A stretch of 64,000 nt of DNA from Clostridia bacterium (GTDB lineage: Bacteria; Bacillota; Clostridia; Oscillospirales; CAG-272). The translations under genes were made by a program, and so were the position numbers. The DNA is taken from assembly GCA_017461385.1 (NCBI GenBank), contig JAFTXZ010000008.1, forward strand, positions 186,001 through 250,000. Direction: 5' to 3'. The notes under the pieces are model-generated. The model was not told the DNA's origin. It worked only from the letters and a program-made list of their open reading frames with translations, and did no database searches. Numbering within the stretch: the stretch's first letter is position 1; each line of letters opens with the position of its first letter. Of the stretch, positions 43,013-52,798 are shown piece by piece.

Positions 43013-46000
43013 TTAGTCGTCCACGTTTACGACTAATTCAAGATAACGAGCATACATTCTTGAATTCTGCTTGTATGCGTTTAGGTCGAAGCTCTTGTCC
43101 TCGCCTAGTGCTTTTAGGTAATCCTCATATTCCTGTGAGGTTACGTATTTTTTCTGCTTTTCAAGATAACGCTGATAAATCTTTGAGGTCTTTACATATT
43201 CATTGTACTTAGCCTCATCCTTTGCAAGATTGTCAAGGAATTCCTCATAGCTTCCCTCTCCCTCGGAAAGAATGTAAGCATCTAGCTCCTCAACTGTGTA
43301 CATATATCTCTTGTTTGGATCATTATCATCTACGTCGTTCTTAAACTCTTCTCTTCTTCTCTCAATTTCTGAATTGATTGTATTAACGTAAGTGAGAAGC
43401 GCGTCTGCTGGGTCCTTACCCTCGTTGTATGCAGCTAGGAATGCAAAGCTGATATAACGAGCAAGATAGTAGCTACCTGGATGATTTTCAACTGCAACAA
43501 GGTTGTTGAACTGAGCCAAAATGTTATCAGCCTCCTCGGTTGTCCATGGAAGCTCTCTAATTGCCTCAGAGTTTGCTGTAGCAGGTCTTGCTGCAATACC
43601 CATAATTGATACGATTTCATTTGAATATGCAACCTGGAAATCCTTAGCGGTGTACCACTTCATAAACTTCCAAGTATCCTCTCTGTTGTCGCATCCAGAT
43701 AGCATTAAGCATCCTGTTACTGTTGCAACTGCACAGTTATTAATGTAGGTTTCACCATTTTCATCCGTTAGCTCGTAGCCTGGCATTGGAACGAACGTCC
43801 ATAGACCAGAAAGCTCAGATGCAAATACTGCCAATTGGTTACACGTTGTATATGGCGCAATACCGATTGGCATTTCACCTGTTCTGAAACGGTTTGCAAA
43901 ATCAAAGGTATATGGCAACGAATATTGTGTGTACATATTACACATCTTTGTAAATGCATTCAATACGCCTTGGTCGTCAAAGTTAATTGACATACCCTCG
44001 TTTGAATAAGCCTCGTTTCCACTTTGATATATAAATGTATAGATATCGTTTTGGATACCGATTTCCATATTATTATATTGAAGAACAGGAAGAATGGAAA
44101 GCATATCATCCCATGTTTGTGGCTGTGCAATCTCTAAGGATGCCAAAACGTCCTTACGATAGAACATCATTGGGAATGTCAAAGAGTCTGGCAAGCCATA
44201 GTATTTCGCATGGTCTGTATCCGTCTTCATATCATAATCGTAGAGAGTCAATGGAACCATCGCTGCCTCTGGGAACGCATCCAAAGGTGAGCTGATTACA
44301 TTGCCATTTTCATCAACTACTGTTTCCTTATCTATAAATTCATTCAATGGATATACAGCATCACGAAGCGCGTAGTCGATAATCATTGTGCTTGCTTCCA
44401 TAAGCGCAACGTCAGGGCCAGAGCCTGCAAGAACAGATGGAAGAAGCGTACCTGCTGAAATAAGCTTCAAGCTTACGTTTATTCCCTCGTGTCCCTCTAC
44501 CTGTGAGAAATTATTATCAATGAGGTTTCTTATAATTTGTGCTTGGTCACGACCTGTTGCAACCCAAACGTCTACCTTGTGGTCAGTTCCAGTCGCATCT
44601 CCCTCACCGCCATTACCGAGGTTATTGTAGTCGATAATGAAGCTTGAGAAGAACAATTGAATCTCGTACCAAAGTGTAGCAAAGAAGTTTGCAGAGCCCT
44701 GTGGAGCTGCTGCATCTAAAGGTTGAACGCAGTATAGGTCAACTTGAAGTGGTTGGGTTTTTACGCTATTTACCCACGTACCGAGTGAACCAATGTTTGT
44801 CTTTAGTGTCTGTAGGTTACCTGGAATTTGCTTTTCGTCCTTAGCCATTTTCTCAAGTAACAAATATACCTGCTCGATTGTTGCAGTTTTTTCACCCTTG
44901 CCTGAGGTTTCAACCATTCTTGTATAAACGCCCTTGAGGTTTACGAATTGGTCGAACATATCACGCATAACGCCTGGCATAACTCTTGCAAAATCATAGT
45001 CACGGTTTGTATCCGGGTCACTACCTGTGAGCTTCAAAATCTCAAGGTAGCAATTGTTAATAACTGAAAGGGCTTCGTTTACCTTTTCAACCTCTGAGCC
45101 CATTTCCTCACCGAGAACAGCCTCGAGCTTGAGCTCGTACTCCTTGCCCTCCTCAAAGTAGAACTCAAAGGTAGTCTTGCCATCTCCTAGGAAAATGGTC
45201 TGCCATGAGTCTGCATAAGGGAAGCGACAGTTGTTTGCCTCCTCGAAAGGAATTTCATTATTTATGTAGAGTCTTCTGGATACGTACATACCACTGAGAA
45301 GAGCCTGCTTGTATCTTACAGATATTGAATAGAAGCCTGACTTTGGAACAGTTAGCTTATAGGTCATCCATTCACCAACGTTTTGCCATTGCTCCTTACC
45401 TGCTGTGTTGTACTTTGTAACCATTGATGATTGAGGACCTGTCAAGCCACTTGTGATTGATGAGGTTCTATCATATACTGGGTACATTGTAACGGCTGAT
45501 ACTCTATCTGGAGCCTCAGCCTCAATATAAACGTTGCCCTTGTCCATTGCAGCAAGCTGCTCAGCAGTTACTCTGTTGCTTTCAAGGGTTCCATTTATTT
45601 GAGCCAAAATCTTGTTGATATACTCTTGATAGCCTGGTAGCTTGGTATATGGAACAAGCTTAATTGATTTGATGATAACCGGCTCTCTTTGGCTCTCCAT
45701 GGAAATGGTGTTCTCACCCTGCTCAAAGTAGAACTGGAATGGGTGAATTTCATAACCATTAGAATCGCTAATTGCGTAGGTTACCCACTTTCTATCCTTA
45801 TCAGTAACAGGAACAACTGTAGGACGAACGTCATTTCCGTTACTGTCAAGCTCGAAGGTTTTATCGCCATTCTCGTCCTCGGCATACTTGTATTCCCATA
45901 CCTTTGATAGTACGATAGAACGAGCCTCAGCAAATGGCACCTCTCCGTTAATATAGAAAATTCTTTCAATTGAGTTTGCCTTTGTGGATGCCTGACAATA

Positions 46001-46384
46001 CTCAATCTCGATGGTATAGTTACCCGTACCACCCTCTGGAATCTGGAATGACCATGTAACAGTACCCTTATCAGGAATGTACAAGGTATTTTCCTCTCCA
46101 TTATAGTCTTTTGTGACGCCAACGCTTGGAGCTGTACCCGTATAGGTATATTCGTAATCGAATACGTCTATACTAACCTCAGCGTTACCGACACTCTTGG
46201 ACGGGATGCTATTTCTGTAATCAGCATAGGATTTAGCGTTCAAAATTTCGCTGATATCTGAAATAGAGACGTTATTTCCCGTCGAGGTGCCATTGCCAGC
46301 TGCAGCTACTGGAACCGCAATCGTTGCAGCAACCATTATTAAGCATAGAAGCATAGCCAGCACCCTAGTCGCTCTCTTTTTCAT
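43013..46384 (-). CDS. Giant extracellular solute-binding protein with carbohydrate-binding modules
   Basis: A 1123-residue exported protein. The start at 46384 (MKKRATRVLAM) is chosen because CACGGAGG lies just upstream; an open frame 11 codons longer has no such site. The signal peptide ends near AAAGNG with no Cys, so there is no lipid anchor. Two CBM6/35-like beta domains follow (about 60-215 and 260-430, the second opening VYIEAEAPDRVSAVTMYPVY), then a coiled region, then a family 1 type binding domain (about 590-1010; VWVATGRDQAQIIRNLI, LAGSGPDVALMEAS). A charged helical tail closes it. First gene of the operon. It probably captures a complex polysaccharide. Confidence 0.85.
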   Translation of the reverse strand: MKKRATRVLAMLLCLIMVAATIAVPVAAAGNGTSTGNNVSISDISEILNAKSYADYRNSIPSKSVGNAEVSIDVFDYEYTYTGTAPSVGVTKDYNGEENTLYIPDKGTVTWSFQIPEGGTGNYTIEIEYCQASTKANSIERIFYINGEVPFAEARSIVLSKVWEYKYAEDENGDKTFELDSNGNDVRPTVVPVTDKDRKWVTYAISDSNGYEIHPFQFYFEQGENTISMESQREPVIIKSIKLVPYTKLPGYQEYINKILAQINGTLESNRVTAEQLAAMDKGNVYIEAEAPDRVSAVTMYPVYDRTSSITSGLTGPQSSMVTKYNTAGKEQWQNVGEWMTYKLTVPKSGFYSISVRYKQALLSGMYVSRRLYINNEIPFEEANNCRFPYADSWQTIFLGDGKTTFEFYFEEGKEYELKLEAVLGEEMGSEVEKVNEALSVINNCYLEILKLTGSDPDTNRDYDFARVMPGVMRDMFDQFVNLKGVYTRMVETSGKGEKTATIEQVYLLLEKMAKDEKQIPGNLQTLKTNIGSLGTWVNSVKTQPLQVDLYCVQPLDAAAPQGSANFFATLWYEIQLFFSSFIIDYNNLGNGGEGDATGTDHKVDVWVATGRDQAQIIRNLIDNNFSQVEGHEGINVSLKLISAGTLLPSVLAGSGPDVALMEASTMIIDYALRDAVYPLNEFIDKETVVDENGNVISSPLDAFPEAAMVPLTLYDYDMKTDTDHAKYYGLPDSLTFPMMFYRKDVLASLEIAQPQTWDDMLSILPVLQYNNMEIGIQNDIYTFIYQSGNEAYSNEGMSINFDDQGVLNAFTKMCNMYTQYSLPYTFDFANRFRTGEMPIGIAPYTTCNQLAVFASELSGLWTFVPMPGYELTDENGETYINNCAVATVTGCLMLSGCDNREDTWKFMKWYTAKDFQVAYSNEIVSIMGIAARPATANSEAIRELPWTTEEADNILAQFNNLVAVENHPGSYYLARYISFAFLAAYNEGKDPADALLTYVNTINSEIERRREEFKNDVDDNDPNKRYMYTVEELDAYILSEGEGSYEEFLDNLAKDEAKYNEYVKTSKIYQRYLEKQKKYVTSQEYEDYLKALGEDKSFDLNAYKQNSRMYARYLELVVNVDD

Positions 46385-46455
46385 AAGAAAACCTCCGTGT
46401 TTATTTCCAAATAGCACATACGTATATACGCGTGTACTAAAATATGGTTAAAGTC

Positions 46456-46484
46456 ATTCTACCATAATATAAAAATAAAGTCAA
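46456..46484 (-). promoter_or_regulatory. Promoter of the seven-gene transporter operon
   Basis: On the minus strand TTGACT, 17 bases, TAGAAT preceded by TGG. Just after the start point CACGCGTATATACGTATGTG (46414-46434) is an imperfect palindrome where a LacI-type repressor could bind. The operon has no other convincing promoter inside it. Confidence 0.75.
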
Positions 46485-46661
46485 GTTGATAATTTCGCTG
46501 ATTTTTCGACGTTTATTTTGACATTTTGCATATTGGAAGCATTTTCGTTTTTTGTCAGTCTTCCCCAAAATGGTATTTTGAATATTTTTTATGTGTTACA
46601 AAGTCAATAGCTATAAGGCTTCAGGGGGTTTTGTCTATATATAATATAAAATTTCTACGCA

Positions 46662-46678
46662 TTGTGCAAGTTGCACAA
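46662..46678. promoter_or_regulatory. Perfect 17-base palindrome, probable operator
   Basis: TTGTGCAA, one base G, TTGCACAA. It lies in the 447-base gap between the divergent transporter operon and the ROK kinase gene, about 95 bases upstream of the kinase -35. The rest of the gap is AT-rich, with no gene visible. Confidence 0.6.
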
Positions 46679-46772
46679 AAATTGTGTTGATTTTTTGTAA
46701 GGTGTCATTTTTCACGAAATTCCATTTAAGGTCAATTTTTTGAAAAAATTTTAGTTAATTAAAGTGCAAGTA

Positions 46773-46801
46773 TTGACATTGACGAACTTAACCATTATAA
46801 T
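46773..46801 (+). promoter_or_regulatory. Promoter of the ROK kinase gene
   Basis: Consensus TTGACA, 17 bases, TATAAT, 30 bases ahead of the ATG; AAAAAGGAG is the ribosome binding site. Confidence 0.88.
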
Positions 46802-46831
46802 TAAAGAAGTTAGAAAAAGGAGTGTGCTACT

Positions 46832-47794
46832 ATGTATTATCTAGGCATTGATTTAGGCGGTACAAATATCGCTGCTGGTATTGTTGATGACAAGTACCAA
46901 ATTATTAAGAAAAAAAGTGTTCCTACTCTTGCGCATAGAGATGGAAAGGAAATAATGAAGGACATGGGCAAGCTTTGTCTTGACCTAATCAAGGAAGCCG
47001 GTCTTACACTTAAGGATATTGCTTACGCAGGAATTGCAACACCTGGTACAGCAAATTCCGAAACAGGTATCGTTGAGTATGCAAACAACCTACCATTCAG
47101 GAACTTCCCTATTGCTGACCTACTCAAGGAATATACAGGAATTGAAAAGGTTTATATCGAAAACGACGCAAACGCAGCTGCTAAGGCTGAGGCTATCGCA
47201 GGTGCTGCAAGAGGTGCTAAATTCTCAGTTATGATTACCCTTGGCACTGGCCTTGGTGGTGGCATTGTGCTTGACGGCAAGGTTTATTCAGGATTTAACT
47301 TTGCCGGTGCCGAGCTTGGACACGTTGTTATAGAAAAGGACGGAAAGCAATGCACCTGTGGCAGACGTGGCTGCTGGGAAACATACAGCTCTGCAACCGG
47401 TCTTACAAATATGACCAAGGAAGCAGTTTTGCAGGCTAGAAAAGAGGGTCGCAAAACAAAGATTGAGGAGCTTATTAACGGAAACGTTGACAACTGTAAT
47501 GCAAGAGTTGCCTTTACTGCTATGAAGCAGGGCGACGAGCTCGGTGCTGAAATCGTTGATAGATACATTTCATATCTTGCTTGCGGTATTTCAAATATGA
47601 TTAACATTTTCCAACCAAACGTTCTTTCAATTGGTGGCGGAGTATGCAACGAAAAGGATTATCTGCTTGTACCACTTAAGGAAAAGATATTCGCGGAAAC
47701 CTACAACAAGGATTCTGCAAAGCAAACAGAAATTAAAATTGCTGAGCTTGGAAACGATGCCGGTATCGTTGGTGCAGCAGTTCTAGGACTATAA
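46832..47794 (+). CDS. ROK-family sugar kinase (glucokinase-like)
   Basis: A 320-residue enzyme that phosphorylates glucose or a related sugar with ATP. LGIDLGGTNIAAGIVDD is the phosphate motif at the N-terminus, ENDANAAAKAEAIAG the catalytic Asp block, and CTCGRRGCWE the zinc site of ROK kinases. No helix-turn-helix, so it is an enzyme and not a repressor. It is divergent from the polysaccharide transporter operon, and may act on the sugars that system brings in. Confidence 0.92.
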   Translation: MYYLGIDLGGTNIAAGIVDDKYQIIKKKSVPTLAHRDGKEIMKDMGKLCLDLIKEAGLTLKDIAYAGIATPGTANSETGIVEYANNLPFRNFPIADLLKEYTGIEKVYIENDANAAAKAEAIAGAARGAKFSVMITLGTGLGGGIVLDGKVYSGFNFAGAELGHVVIEKDGKQCTCGRRGCWETYSSATGLTNMTKEAVLQARKEGRKTKIEELINGNVDNCNARVAFTAMKQGDELGAEIVDRYISYLACGISNMINIFQPNVLSIGGGVCNEKDYLLVPLKEKIFAETYNKDSAKQTEIKIAELGNDAGIVGAAVLGL

Positions 47795-47796
47795 AC

Positions 47797-47836
47797 GCAA
47801 AAGCCTAAATCGTTTAATCGGTTTAGGCTTTTTGAA
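47797..47836 (+). terminator. Terminator of the ROK kinase gene
   Basis: AAAAGCCTAAA and TTTAGGCTTTTT form the stem around an AT-rich loop. Confidence 0.88.
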
Positions 47837-47860
47837 ACAAAAAAAGAAGGGAGGAAGAAA

Positions 47861-49996
47861 ATGGAGCTCAATTCACCAGTAAAATGTCTTTACGGTGTAG
47901 GTGATAAATTAGAGAAAACGCTACACTCTGCCGGACTTTTTACAGTAAACGACATGCTTTACTATCTGCCAAGGGCATATCAAAACAGAGGCGACGTTAA
48001 GGAGCTTGACGACGAGAGCTGTTATGGTCAATATCATTCTTACATATTGACTGTTGCTAACGAGCCAAGCGTTGCTATGATAAAGCGTGGAATGAATTTG
48101 TTGAAATTCCGTGCCTTTGATGATACGGGAAAGGTTAATATAACCTACTTTAATCAAAACTATCTCAAGGACGTATTCCATACTGGCAGTACCTTTAGAT
48201 TTTGGGGTAAGCTAAATAAGGAAAAACGCACACTCTCCCTGACCTCTCCTGCCTACGAGCCGATTTTACCTACAAAAATTCTTGACCCTCTTATCCCTGT
48301 TTATCCTCTATTTCACGGAATGAATCAAAAGCTTATGGCTAAGCTTCAAGGTGAAATTATCAGCAATATTTCCACACTTATTAAGGACTTTTTGCCAGAG
48401 GATATAAGGCTAAAAAATCAGCTTCCTACCTTGCAATTTGCTCTTAAGAACATACACGCACCCATAAGCGAGGAGGCACTTGAGGCCTCTATTAAGAGAT
48501 TGACCTTTGACGAGCTATTCTTATTTGCACTTTCTATTTCAAAAATGAAGGTAACACAACAGGATAGCTATGCTCCTGCCTTTTCATACACAGATGCAGA
48601 GCCACTATTAAGTCTATTACCCTACAAGCCAACTAATGCACAAGCAAAGGCTATCAGAGAGCTTAGCGAGGATTTATGTGATAAAAATTCCACAGGCAAG
48701 CGCAAGGCTATGAACAGAATAGTCGTTGGCGACGTTGGCAGTGGTAAAACCTTAATTGCGGCAATTGGTGCGTACTTTGCCTGCAAAAGTGGATATCAAT
48801 GTGCGTTAATGGCGCCCACTGAAATTTTGGCTCATCAGCACTATGAATCAATGAAGCCTTTATTTGACAAGCTGGGAATAAGCTGTGAGCTACTAACCGG
48901 TTCTACCCCAAGAAAAGAGAAAAATCAGACACTTCTCCGCCTAAAAAGCGGTGAAACTCAATTTGTTATTGGCACACACGCATTAATTCAGGGTGGTGTA
49001 GAATTCAAGGAGCTTGCCCTTGCTATAACCGATGAGCAGCATCGCTTTGGAGCAAGACAGCGCTCAAGCCTAGGAGATAAGGGACTTTTCAGCCACACAC
49101 TTGTTATGAGTGCTACTCCCATTCCAAGAACGCTGTCATTTATGATTTATGGTGATTTAGATATCTCCTTAATCGACGAAATGCCTCCAGGCAGACAAAG
49201 GGTTGACACCTTTGTGGTAGATGAGGGCTACCGTACAAGATTAAACGGATTTATTGAAAAGCAAATTAAAAATGGCAATCAGGTTTATATTGTTTGTCCG
49301 TCTGTTGAGGAAAAGAAGGAGGACGCAGACAACTTTACTGATTACGACCCCTTTGCTTCTCTATTTGATGAGGGTATGCCACCTCTTAAGGCTACTGTTG
49401 AATATGCAGAGCATCTTAAAAACGAGGTATTTCCAGATTATAATATCGCATTCCTCCACGGCAAAATGAAGCCCAAGGAAAAGGACGAGATTATGATGGA
49501 ATTTGCCAAGGGAAGTATCCAAGTTTTAGTATCTACCACCGTTATCGAGGTAGGTGTAAACGTACCCAATGCTACTCTTATGATTGTTGAAAATGCAGAA
49601 AGATTCGGTCTTTCTCAGCTCCACCAGCTAAGAGGTCGTGTCGGTCGTGGCAGGGATAAGTCTTATTGCGTTTTAGTATCAGATTCAAAGAGCGAAAAAT
49701 CCGTTGAACGACTTAATATTATGAAAACTATCTATGACGGCTATTCGATTGCTGAAAGGGATTTACAAATGCGTGGTCCAGGTGATTTCTTCTCAAGCAG
49801 TGATTCCGTAAGGCAATCTGGTCAGCTTGATTTAGGAATTGCGAAAAATTGCACAGATACACGCCTTGTTCACTCTGCCTTTGAGTCGGCAAGGGAGCTT
49901 TTGGCAAGCAATCCTGCTCTTTTGGGAGATGAGCTAGACTATCTTCGTCAAAGGGTTGAAGAAACCTGTGTTTCAAAATCCAACACTATAAATTAG
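47861..49996 (+). CDS. recG: ATP-dependent DNA helicase RecG
   Basis: Remodels stalled replication forks and Holliday junctions. A 711-residue protein of normal length. The N-terminal wedge domain (about 1-250) opens with VKCLYGVGDKLEKTLHSAGL; the helicase domains follow with Walker A GDVGSGKT, ITDEQHRFG (DExH box) and the late QLRGRVGRGRDKSY motif. GAAGGGAGGAAGAAA precedes the ATG. It is separated from the kinase gene by a terminator. Confidence 0.97.
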   Translation: MELNSPVKCLYGVGDKLEKTLHSAGLFTVNDMLYYLPRAYQNRGDVKELDDESCYGQYHSYILTVANEPSVAMIKRGMNLLKFRAFDDTGKVNITYFNQNYLKDVFHTGSTFRFWGKLNKEKRTLSLTSPAYEPILPTKILDPLIPVYPLFHGMNQKLMAKLQGEIISNISTLIKDFLPEDIRLKNQLPTLQFALKNIHAPISEEALEASIKRLTFDELFLFALSISKMKVTQQDSYAPAFSYTDAEPLLSLLPYKPTNAQAKAIRELSEDLCDKNSTGKRKAMNRIVVGDVGSGKTLIAAIGAYFACKSGYQCALMAPTEILAHQHYESMKPLFDKLGISCELLTGSTPRKEKNQTLLRLKSGETQFVIGTHALIQGGVEFKELALAITDEQHRFGARQRSSLGDKGLFSHTLVMSATPIPRTLSFMIYGDLDISLIDEMPPGRQRVDTFVVDEGYRTRLNGFIEKQIKNGNQVYIVCPSVEEKKEDADNFTDYDPFASLFDEGMPPLKATVEYAEHLKNEVFPDYNIAFLHGKMKPKEKDEIMMEFAKGSIQVLVSTTVIEVGVNVPNATLMIVENAERFGLSQLHQLRGRVGRGRDKSYCVLVSDSKSEKSVERLNIMKTIYDGYSIAERDLQMRGPGDFFSSSDSVRQSGQLDLGIAKNCTDTRLVHSAFESARELLASNPALLGDELDYLRQRVEETCVSKSNTIN

Positions 49997-50017
49997 CCTA
50001 CCCTGTGTAGATAAAAC

Positions 50018-50048
50018 AAAAATCCGTGTGAAATCACACGGATTTTTG
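50018..50048. terminator. Terminator between recG and the DUF1846 gene
   Basis: AAAAATCCGTGTG, AAAT, CACACGGATTTTT is a strong hairpin with T-runs both ways between convergent genes. Confidence 0.9.
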
Positions 50049-50050
50049 TT

Positions 50051-51535
50051 TTAGCCATGGAATAGCTTTTTGGTTTGGTACATTGGCTCGCAGGTCAGGT
50101 TTACGCCTAGCTTTCTAAAGGTTGCTGTATCAACCGGAGATAGGATTACAGAGGAATGTAGCTCTGCTCCCTTTAGCTCCGCAAGAGCCTCCATTGCTTT
50201 TTTTGCAGTTTCATCTGTTGCTGCGGTGATTGCAAGTGCAATAAGCACCTCGTCAGTATGAAGCCTTGGATTATGATTTCCAAGATTTTCAATCTTTAGC
50301 TTTTGAACAGGCTCTAGCACCTCGTGAGAGATTATGTCAACGTCCTTATCAATTCCAGCAATAGCCTTTACTGCGTTTATAAGCGCTGCGCTTGAGGAGC
50401 CGAGCAGTGCGGTGGTTTTACCTGTTACTATTCTGCCGTCTCTTAGCTCGATAGCTGCAGCAGGTGCGCCTGTCTGCTCTGCCTTATCAAGTGCTGCCTG
50501 AATACAGCCCCTTTGCTTTGCATTGATACCACTTTGATTCATAAGAAGCTTAATCTTATGAACCTCCTCCTCGCAAAGATTTCCCTTTCTTTGCTGACAA
50601 AGGGCGTTGTAGTATCTTCTGATTATTTCGTTATTTGCAGCCTCTCTTACTGCTAAGTCGTCAACTATACAGTTGCCAACCATATTTACGCCCATATCTG
50701 TTGGAGATTTATATGGGCACTTACCCATAATTCCCTCGTACATTGCACGAAGCACTGGGAAGATTTCCACGTCTCTGTTATAGTTTACAGAGGTAACTCC
50801 ATAAGCCTCCAGGTGGAATGGGTCAATCATATTTATGTCGTTTAGGTCGGCAGTCGCTGCCTCATAGGCTACGTTTACAGGGTGGGACAAAGGAATATTC
50901 CACACCGGGAAGGTTTCAAACTTTGCATAGCCTGCACTAACGCCCCTTTTATATTCGTGATAAATTTGGGAAAGACAGGTGCCCATTTTTCCACTTCCAG
51001 GCCCTGGCGCAGTTACTACAACAAGTGGTCTTTTTGTTTCGATAAAGTCGTTTTTGCCGTAGCCCTCGTCACTTACTATGTAATCAATATCATAGGGGTA
51101 ATTCTTGATTGGGTAATGCTTATAAACCTTTATTCCCAAGCCCTCAAGCTTTGCCTTAAACGCCTCGACACCTGAGTTTGCGTCATACTTAGTAAGAACA
51201 ACGCTTCCTACGTACAAGCCAAAGCCACGAAATGCATCTATAAGACGCAAAACGTCAAGGTCATAAGTAATTCCAAGGTCTCCCCTTACCTTATTTTTTT
51301 CGATATCTGCAGAGTTTACTGCAATAATAATTTCTGCTTGATCCTTGAGCTCAGTAAGCATTCTTATCTTACTATCCGGCTCAAAGCCCGGCAAAACTCT
51401 AGATGCGTGAAAATCATCAAAGAGCTTTCCACCAAACTCAAGATAAAGCTTTCCACCAAATTGGTTTATTCTTTCCTTGATTTTCTCAGATTGCATTTTT
51501 AGATATTTATTATTGTCAAAGCCTATTTTATACAT
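50051..51535 (-). CDS. DUF1846 family protein
   Basis: A 494-residue protein of a conserved Firmicutes family of unknown activity. The opening KIGFDNNKYLKMQSEKIKER and the central LVVVTAPGPGSGKMGTCLSQ (a P-loop-like segment) are family marks. Length is normal. It starts 10 bases after the PPi-type phosphofructokinase gene, so the two are one transcript, which suggests a link to central carbon metabolism. GAAGGGGAAAAT precedes the ATG. Confidence 0.88.
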   Translation of the reverse strand: MYKIGFDNNKYLKMQSEKIKERINQFGGKLYLEFGGKLFDDFHASRVLPGFEPDSKIRMLTELKDQAEIIIAVNSADIEKNKVRGDLGITYDLDVLRLIDAFRGFGLYVGSVVLTKYDANSGVEAFKAKLEGLGIKVYKHYPIKNYPYDIDYIVSDEGYGKNDFIETKRPLVVVTAPGPGSGKMGTCLSQIYHEYKRGVSAGYAKFETFPVWNIPLSHPVNVAYEAATADLNDINMIDPFHLEAYGVTSVNYNRDVEIFPVLRAMYEGIMGKCPYKSPTDMGVNMVGNCIVDDLAVREAANNEIIRRYYNALCQQRKGNLCEEEVHKIKLLMNQSGINAKQRGCIQAALDKAEQTGAPAAAIELRDGRIVTGKTTALLGSSSAALINAVKAIAGIDKDVDIISHEVLEPVQKLKIENLGNHNPRLHTDEVLIALAITAATDETAKKAMEALAELKGAELHSSVILSPVDTATFRKLGVNLTCEPMYQTKKLFHG

Positions 51536-51545
51536 ATTTTCCCCT

Positions 51546-52763
51546 TCAAAAGCCTATTTTCAAATGAACAGGCATACCGTTTTCATAGCTAATGCTTTTT
51601 TCGCCTAAAATTAGTGGAGTAATATATCTTATACACTCCTCTGTTACATTATTTCCATCTTCATTTATATAGTTAGCTGGAACGTATTTTACCTTGTTTG
51701 CCACGTCCTTAGCATCTATGCAGGAAAATTCCACCCCATATTCGCCATCTTTTCTAACTATAGTTGCCATTTTACCAGTTTCGCCCATTTCTGCAAGCTT
51801 AACTGCATAAGCGCCAACTGCCACAGATTCATCAATGTCGGTGGCTGATACAATATGAGCTGAGCAACGCTGTGGCAAATTCAGCTCCACAGAACGCACC
51901 TTGCACCCGATTTCATGTCTTACCAAGGATTCAAGGTATTTCGCAGTGCCTGCAAGATACTTATGCCCAAAGGCATCCTGTACACCGCTTTGACTGCTTG
52001 CGCCAACGTACTCACCATTTGCGTCCTTAATTCCCTCGCTTACTGCCACAACAACGTTAGGTTGTTTTTCAAGCATAGCCTTAACGTGCTTTATAAATTC
52101 CACTTGAGAAAATGGTCTTTCCGGCAAATAAATAAGGTCTGCCCCTAAGCCATAATAATACTTAGGCAGGGCGCTGGAGGCGGTAAGCCAGCCTGCATCT
52201 CTACCCATAAGCTCAACAATAGTTACTGCCTTGATGGTATATACGGAGCAATCGCAAGCGATTTCCTTAATGGCCGTTGCAATAAACTTAGCAGCCGAGC
52301 CATAGCCAGGTGTATGGTCAGTTTCCACAAGGTCATTATCAATAGTTTTAGGAACGCCAATTACCTTAAAATCAATCCCCTTGTTCCTTACATACTCACC
52401 GAGCTTTTTAATTGTATCCATAGAATCATTTCCACCGATATAGAAGAAATATCCAATGTCGTATTTCTTAAATATGGAAAACAACCTTCTGTAGATTTCC
52501 TCATCTGCATTAAAATCAGGTAGCTTTTTTCTACAGGAGCCAAGAGCGCTTGATGGAGTGGTTTCTAGCAGGGACAATGATTTTTCATCGTTGAACAGAT
52601 AGCTCAGGTCAACTATATTACCCATAAGCAAGCCCTCTATTCCGTTTTTCATACCATAAAGCTTGTCTATTTTTTCAGACTTACAAGCTTGTCTTATAAC
52701 GCCTGAAAGGGTTGCGTTTATGGCAGAGGTTGGCCCTCCAGATTGTCCTACTATTGCGTTCAC
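51546..52763 (-). CDS. 6-phosphofructokinase, probably pyrophosphate-dependent
   Basis: A 405-residue PFK family enzyme. GQSGGPTSAINATL opens the fold, GGNDSMDT replaces the GGDGS of ATP enzymes (an acidic or polar residue here is the mark of pyrophosphate use), GVPKTIDNDL carries the Lys typical of PPi enzymes, and MGRDAGWL binds the sugar phosphate. It would run glycolysis with PPi in place of ATP, reversibly. The start codon is GTG after GAGGAGAGC. The PPi assignment is from motifs only. Confidence 0.85.
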   Translation of the reverse strand: MNAIVGQSGGPTSAINATLSGVIRQACKSEKIDKLYGMKNGIEGLLMGNIVDLSYLFNDEKSLSLLETTPSSALGSCRKKLPDFNADEEIYRRLFSIFKKYDIGYFFYIGGNDSMDTIKKLGEYVRNKGIDFKVIGVPKTIDNDLVETDHTPGYGSAAKFIATAIKEIACDCSVYTIKAVTIVELMGRDAGWLTASSALPKYYYGLGADLIYLPERPFSQVEFIKHVKAMLEKQPNVVVAVSEGIKDANGEYVGASSQSGVQDAFGHKYLAGTAKYLESLVRHEIGCKVRSVELNLPQRCSAHIVSATDIDESVAVGAYAVKLAEMGETGKMATIVRKDGEYGVEFSCIDAKDVANKVKYVPANYINEDGNNVTEECIRYITPLILGEKSISYENGMPVHLKIGF

Positions 52764-52798
52764 CGTATGCTCTCCTCATAGTATAATTAAACATAATT

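Noticed and set aside
46385..46831. A gene in the 447-base gap
   Set aside because: No frame with start, ribosome site and reasonable protein on either strand; only promoters and palindromes.
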